A stretch of 9,260 nucleotides of DNA from NCBI GenBank assembly GCA_013203525.1, contig JABMQB010000253.1, forward strand, positions 1-9,260, written 5' to 3'. This DNA is from Mariniphaga sp. (GTDB lineage Bacteria > Bacteroidota > Bacteroidia > Bacteroidales > Prolixibacteraceae). Position 1 is the stretch's first letter. The number at the start of each line of letters is the position of its first letter. A program made the translations under genes and the position numbers. Of the stretch, positions 6,980-9,260 are shown in pieces. Below the pieces are notes generated by a model. That model saw nothing but the letters and a program-made list of their open reading frames with translations, was not told the origin of the DNA and searched no databases.

Positions 6980-6987
6980 TATCTTTG
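6980..6987 (+). promoter_or_regulatory. Candidate -7 promoter element for dut
   Basis: TATCTTTG matches TAnnTTTG exactly. It lies in the 88-nt gap between hemW and dut and ends 37 nt before the dut ATG, leaving a leader of about 30 nt. Upstream there is only a weak TTTA (6955-6958) in place of a -33 TTTG. No terminator-like hairpin for hemW is visible in the same gap. Confidence 0.5.
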
Positions 6988-7024
6988 TATAATTCTATAT
7001 CTTAGCGGCTTTTAATTTTTGAAA

Positions 7025-7459
7025 ATGAACATAAGAATAGTAAATAGTTCTGATAATTCGCTTCCTTCATACAGTACAGAACATTCAGCCGGGATGGACT
7101 TAAGGGCCAATTTAAGCGAGCCGGTTGTATTAAAACCTCTTGAACGGAAATTAATCCCAACAGGTCTTTTTATGGAAATTCCTTCGGGATATGAAGCACA
7201 AATCAGATCCCGAAGTGGATTGGCTTTAAAAAAGGGAGTTACTATATTAAATACTCCGGGAACCATTGATGCCGATTATCGGGGCGAAATAAGAATTATT
7301 TTAATTAACCTTTCACACGAAGAGTTTGTTATTGAAAATGGAAAAAGAATTTGCCAGATGATTGTGGCATCGCATGAAAAAGTGGAATGGGAATTGACAG
7401 AGTTATTAAATGAAACAGATAGGGGAGAAGGTAGTTTTGGCCATACCGGGAAAAAATAA
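7025..7459 (+). CDS. dut: dUTP diphosphatase (trimeric dUTPase)
   Basis: The enzyme hydrolyses dUTP to dUMP and diphosphate, keeping uracil out of DNA and feeding thymidylate synthesis. The 144 residues contain all five dUTPase motifs in order: AGMDLRA (22-28), RSRSGLA (61-67), the region around IDADYRG (81-87) with the likely catalytic Asp84, GKRICQ (106-111), and the C-terminal arm RGEGSFGHTG (133-142) with the uracil-stacking Phe138. An in-frame TTG at 7019 would add two residues, but the ATG at 7025 gives the standard MNIRIVN start and is preferred. The gene has its own likely promoter and sits 4 nt before the TPR lipoprotein gene, so the two are probably co-transcribed. Confidence 0.96.
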   Translation: MNIRIVNSSDNSLPSYSTEHSAGMDLRANLSEPVVLKPLERKLIPTGLFMEIPSGYEAQIRSRSGLALKKGVTILNTPGTIDADYRGEIRIILINLSHEEFVIENGKRICQMIVASHEKVEWELTELLNETDRGEGSFGHTGKK

Positions 7460-7463
7460 AATA

Positions 7464-9227
7464 ATGGGGAAAGTAAAATATATATTAATTATTGTTATTG
7501 CAGGATTTCTATTTAGCTGTTCTTCAACTAAACAAAGTACGGTTATACAGGAAGAAAATCTGGATTCCAGCCAAATTGAAGCCATGGCTGAGGAAAGCCA
7601 GAGTCAATTTCAGTATTTTTTTGTTGAAGGATTGAAACAAAAAATGCTGGGTAATTTGCAGGAAGCAATTAGGTATTTTTCGGGTTGTCTGGAGCTTGAT
7701 CCAAATTCGGCTGCTGCAATGTATGAGTTGGCTAATATCCATGCATCCAACAATGATTTTACCAGTGCTTCGCTTTTGCTTGAAAAAGCAGTATCTATTA
7801 GCCCTGAAAATAAATGGTATAAAATGATGCTTGCACGGATTTACCAACAAACAAGGAAATTTGACCAGGCGGCTATTATTTATAACGATTTGATTTCACT
7901 TGAACCCGATAATCTTGATTATTTATATCTGAATGCTTTAATGCTATCAGGAGCTGGGAAATTGGATGATGCAATTGATGCATACAAAAAAATTGAAAAA
8001 AAGGTTGGTATTAATGAGCAGATTTCTGTTTCTGTTCAACAATTATTAGTTGATGGCGGAAAGATAAAAGAAGCGTTTGCTGAAATACAAAAACTAATTG
8101 ATTCCAATCCCCAGGAATCAAAATATTATGGATTATTGGCTGATTTACATATGAGCCAGGGAGAGATAAAAAAGGCTCTTGAAAATTATAATAAAATATT
8201 GGAAATGGATCCTGAAAACGGATTTGTTCATTTTTCACTTGCCAATTATTATCTTGATCAGAGCGAGGTACAAAAAAGCTTTGAGCACACTAAAAAAGGA
8301 TTTTTAAGCACAGAAGTAGATATTGATACGAAATTACAATTGTATTTGATGTTTTCAGGTAATTCAGTAGGATCTCAGCTTTCTGATGAAAATATTGGTG
8401 AATTGGTGGATATTCTGGTTAATTCCGATCCGGAAGATCATCGTGTTTATATGGTTTATGCAGAACAATTAATTCGAAAAAATAGTATAGCAGAAGCCCG
8501 CGAGCAATTAAGAAAAGCACTTGCTTTAAATAATACTGATTATTTGATTTGGGAAAGACTCCTTATTATTGACAACGACATTCAGGATTGGCAAGCACTT
8601 TATGACGACAGCGAGGAAGCCTTATTTTTATTTCCTAATCAACCACAGGTCTATTTTTTACATGGAATTGCTTGCCTCCAACTTGAAAAAAATCAGGAAG
8701 TATTGGATATCTGTAGTGAGGGCATGGTTTATGTAATTGAAAATCCGGATCTTGAAGGGCAAATGAAAATGCTTCAGGGAGAAGCTCATTATAAAATGGA
8801 AAATTTTGAACAGGCATTTGCTTTATTCGACGAGGCACTGGAAAGCAATCCTGATAATTACATTGCTTTGAATAATTATGCTTACTACCTTTCCATTATG
8901 GGCATTAATCTTGATAAAGCTGAAAGAATGAGTGGCAGGGTGATACAATTATTTCCTGATAATTCCACTTATCTTGATACACACGCATGGGTATTGTTTA
9001 AGAAAAAAAATTATCAGCTTGCTAAATTTTACATGGAATCGGCAATTAATAACGGAGGAGAAGATAATCCGGTATTGCTTGAGCATTATGGCGACATTTT
9101 AATAATGCTTGAAGAAACATCACAGGCAAAAGAATTTTGGCAGAAAGCAAAAGAAAAAGGCAGTGAATCATCTCTTTTGGATCAGAAAATAAAAGACTTA
9201 AAATATTACGAAAACAAGGATCAGTGA
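7464..9227 (+). CDS. TPR-repeat lipoprotein
   Basis: I start the protein at ATG 7464 (587 residues), not at the in-frame ATG 7410. The later start follows the dut stop by 4 nt and gives a clean lipoprotein signal: MGKVKYILIIVIAGFLFSC, with lipobox LFSC and lipidated Cys19. The earlier start would overlap dut by 50 nt and bury the signal. Helical TPR units follow, with recognisable copies near 52-80, 86-114, 118-149, 153-180, 221-250, 254-280, 345-357, 396-420, 435-463, 467-498 and 503-528, many ending in a proline-containing turn (LDPNS, ISPEN, LEPDN, MDPEN, SNPDN). The residues after Cys19 (SSTKQ) lack an acidic surface-export signal, so a periplasm-facing location is more likely. It probably scaffolds protein complexes in the envelope, but its partner is unknown. 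A downstream gene overlaps its stop codon. Confidence 0.92.
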   Translation: MGKVKYILIIVIAGFLFSCSSTKQSTVIQEENLDSSQIEAMAEESQSQFQYFFVEGLKQKMLGNLQEAIRYFSGCLELDPNSAAAMYELANIHASNNDFTSASLLLEKAVSISPENKWYKMMLARIYQQTRKFDQAAIIYNDLISLEPDNLDYLYLNALMLSGAGKLDDAIDAYKKIEKKVGINEQISVSVQQLLVDGGKIKEAFAEIQKLIDSNPQESKYYGLLADLHMSQGEIKKALENYNKILEMDPENGFVHFSLANYYLDQSEVQKSFEHTKKGFLSTEVDIDTKLQLYLMFSGNSVGSQLSDENIGELVDILVNSDPEDHRVYMVYAEQLIRKNSIAEAREQLRKALALNNTDYLIWERLLIIDNDIQDWQALYDDSEEALFLFPNQPQVYFLHGIACLQLEKNQEVLDICSEGMVYVIENPDLEGQMKMLQGEAHYKMENFEQAFALFDEALESNPDNYIALNNYAYYLSIMGINLDKAERMSGRVIQLFPDNSTYLDTHAWVLFKKKNYQLAKFYMESAINNGGEDNPVLLEHYGDILIMLEETSQAKEFWQKAKEKGSESSLLDQKIKDLKYYENKDQ

Positions 9228-9260
9228 GAATAGTATTAAAGTTTGCCCGCTACCTTATTC
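9224..9260 (+). CDS. Start of a further gene, 3'-truncated by window (possible DUF4292 lipoprotein)
   Basis: A GTG at 9224 overlaps the TPR stop TGA as GTGA (4-nt overlap), and its frame stays open to the window end. It reads M-RIVLKFARYLI, a basic then hydrophobic start suited to a signal peptide. Stop-start overlaps like this are common inside operons. From memory of Bacteroidota gene order, the gene after dut-TPR is often a DUF4292 envelope protein, then an M23/EnvC-type peptidase. Only 12 codons are visible, so the product is inferred from position alone. Confidence 0.45.
   Translation, partial: MRIVLKFARYLI

Noticed and set aside
7410..7463. An upstream in-frame ATG at 7410 for the TPR protein, giving 18 more residues and overlapping dut.
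   Set aside because: It would put 18 polar residues before an otherwise ideal lipoprotein signal peptide; the ATG at 7464 fits better.

Overview
The window looks like an AT-rich stretch of chromosome from a member of the Bacteroidota, probably of the Bacteroidales/Marinilabiliales type. The evidence is a type IX secretion (T9SS) C-terminal sorting domain on the first protein, an absence of Shine-Dalgarno-like sequences before the starts, several TAnnTTTG-like -7 promoter elements, and a dut-TPR lipoprotein pair that I recall as typical of this phylum. There is no rRNA, tRNA, CRISPR array, transposase or phage gene.

Layout, left to right. (1) Positions 1-1430 hold the 3' part of a secreted beta-propeller-repeat protein with a T9SS type A sorting domain. 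(2) Positions 1431-1598 are intergenic and contain two tandem perfect hairpins whose stems differ by compensatory base changes, which resembles a dispersed REP-like element. (3) Positions 1599-3089 encode a polysaccharide flippase (Wzx/MATE-like) with a TTG start. (4) Positions 3128-5385 form a tight three-gene unit: rpiB (ribose-5-phosphate isomerase B), a lutB-like LUD/ferredoxin protein and an Rrf2-family regulator, with junctions of -1 and +3 nt. (5) Positions 5382-5759 on the minus strand encode a small VanZ-like membrane protein whose stop codon overlaps the rrf2 stop codon. (6) Positions 5803-6936 encode HemW, a radical SAM heme chaperone, divergent from the VanZ-like gene. (7) Positions 7025-9227 encode dUTPase (dut) and a 587-residue TPR lipoprotein 4 nt downstream. 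A further gene appears to start at a GTG at 9224, overlapping the TPR stop codon, and runs off the window.

Functionally this is mostly housekeeping: surface polysaccharide export, pentose phosphate metabolism, possible lactate oxidation with a redox or Fe-S-sensing regulator beside it, heme handling, nucleotide-pool sanitation and an envelope lipoprotein. I see no convincing new multi-gene system. The items most worth a second look are the paired covarying hairpins, the orphan lutB beside an Rrf2 gene with an unusual cysteine spacing, and the unannotated GTG-started gene at the right edge. No database search was possible, so all family calls rest on motifs recognised by eye.
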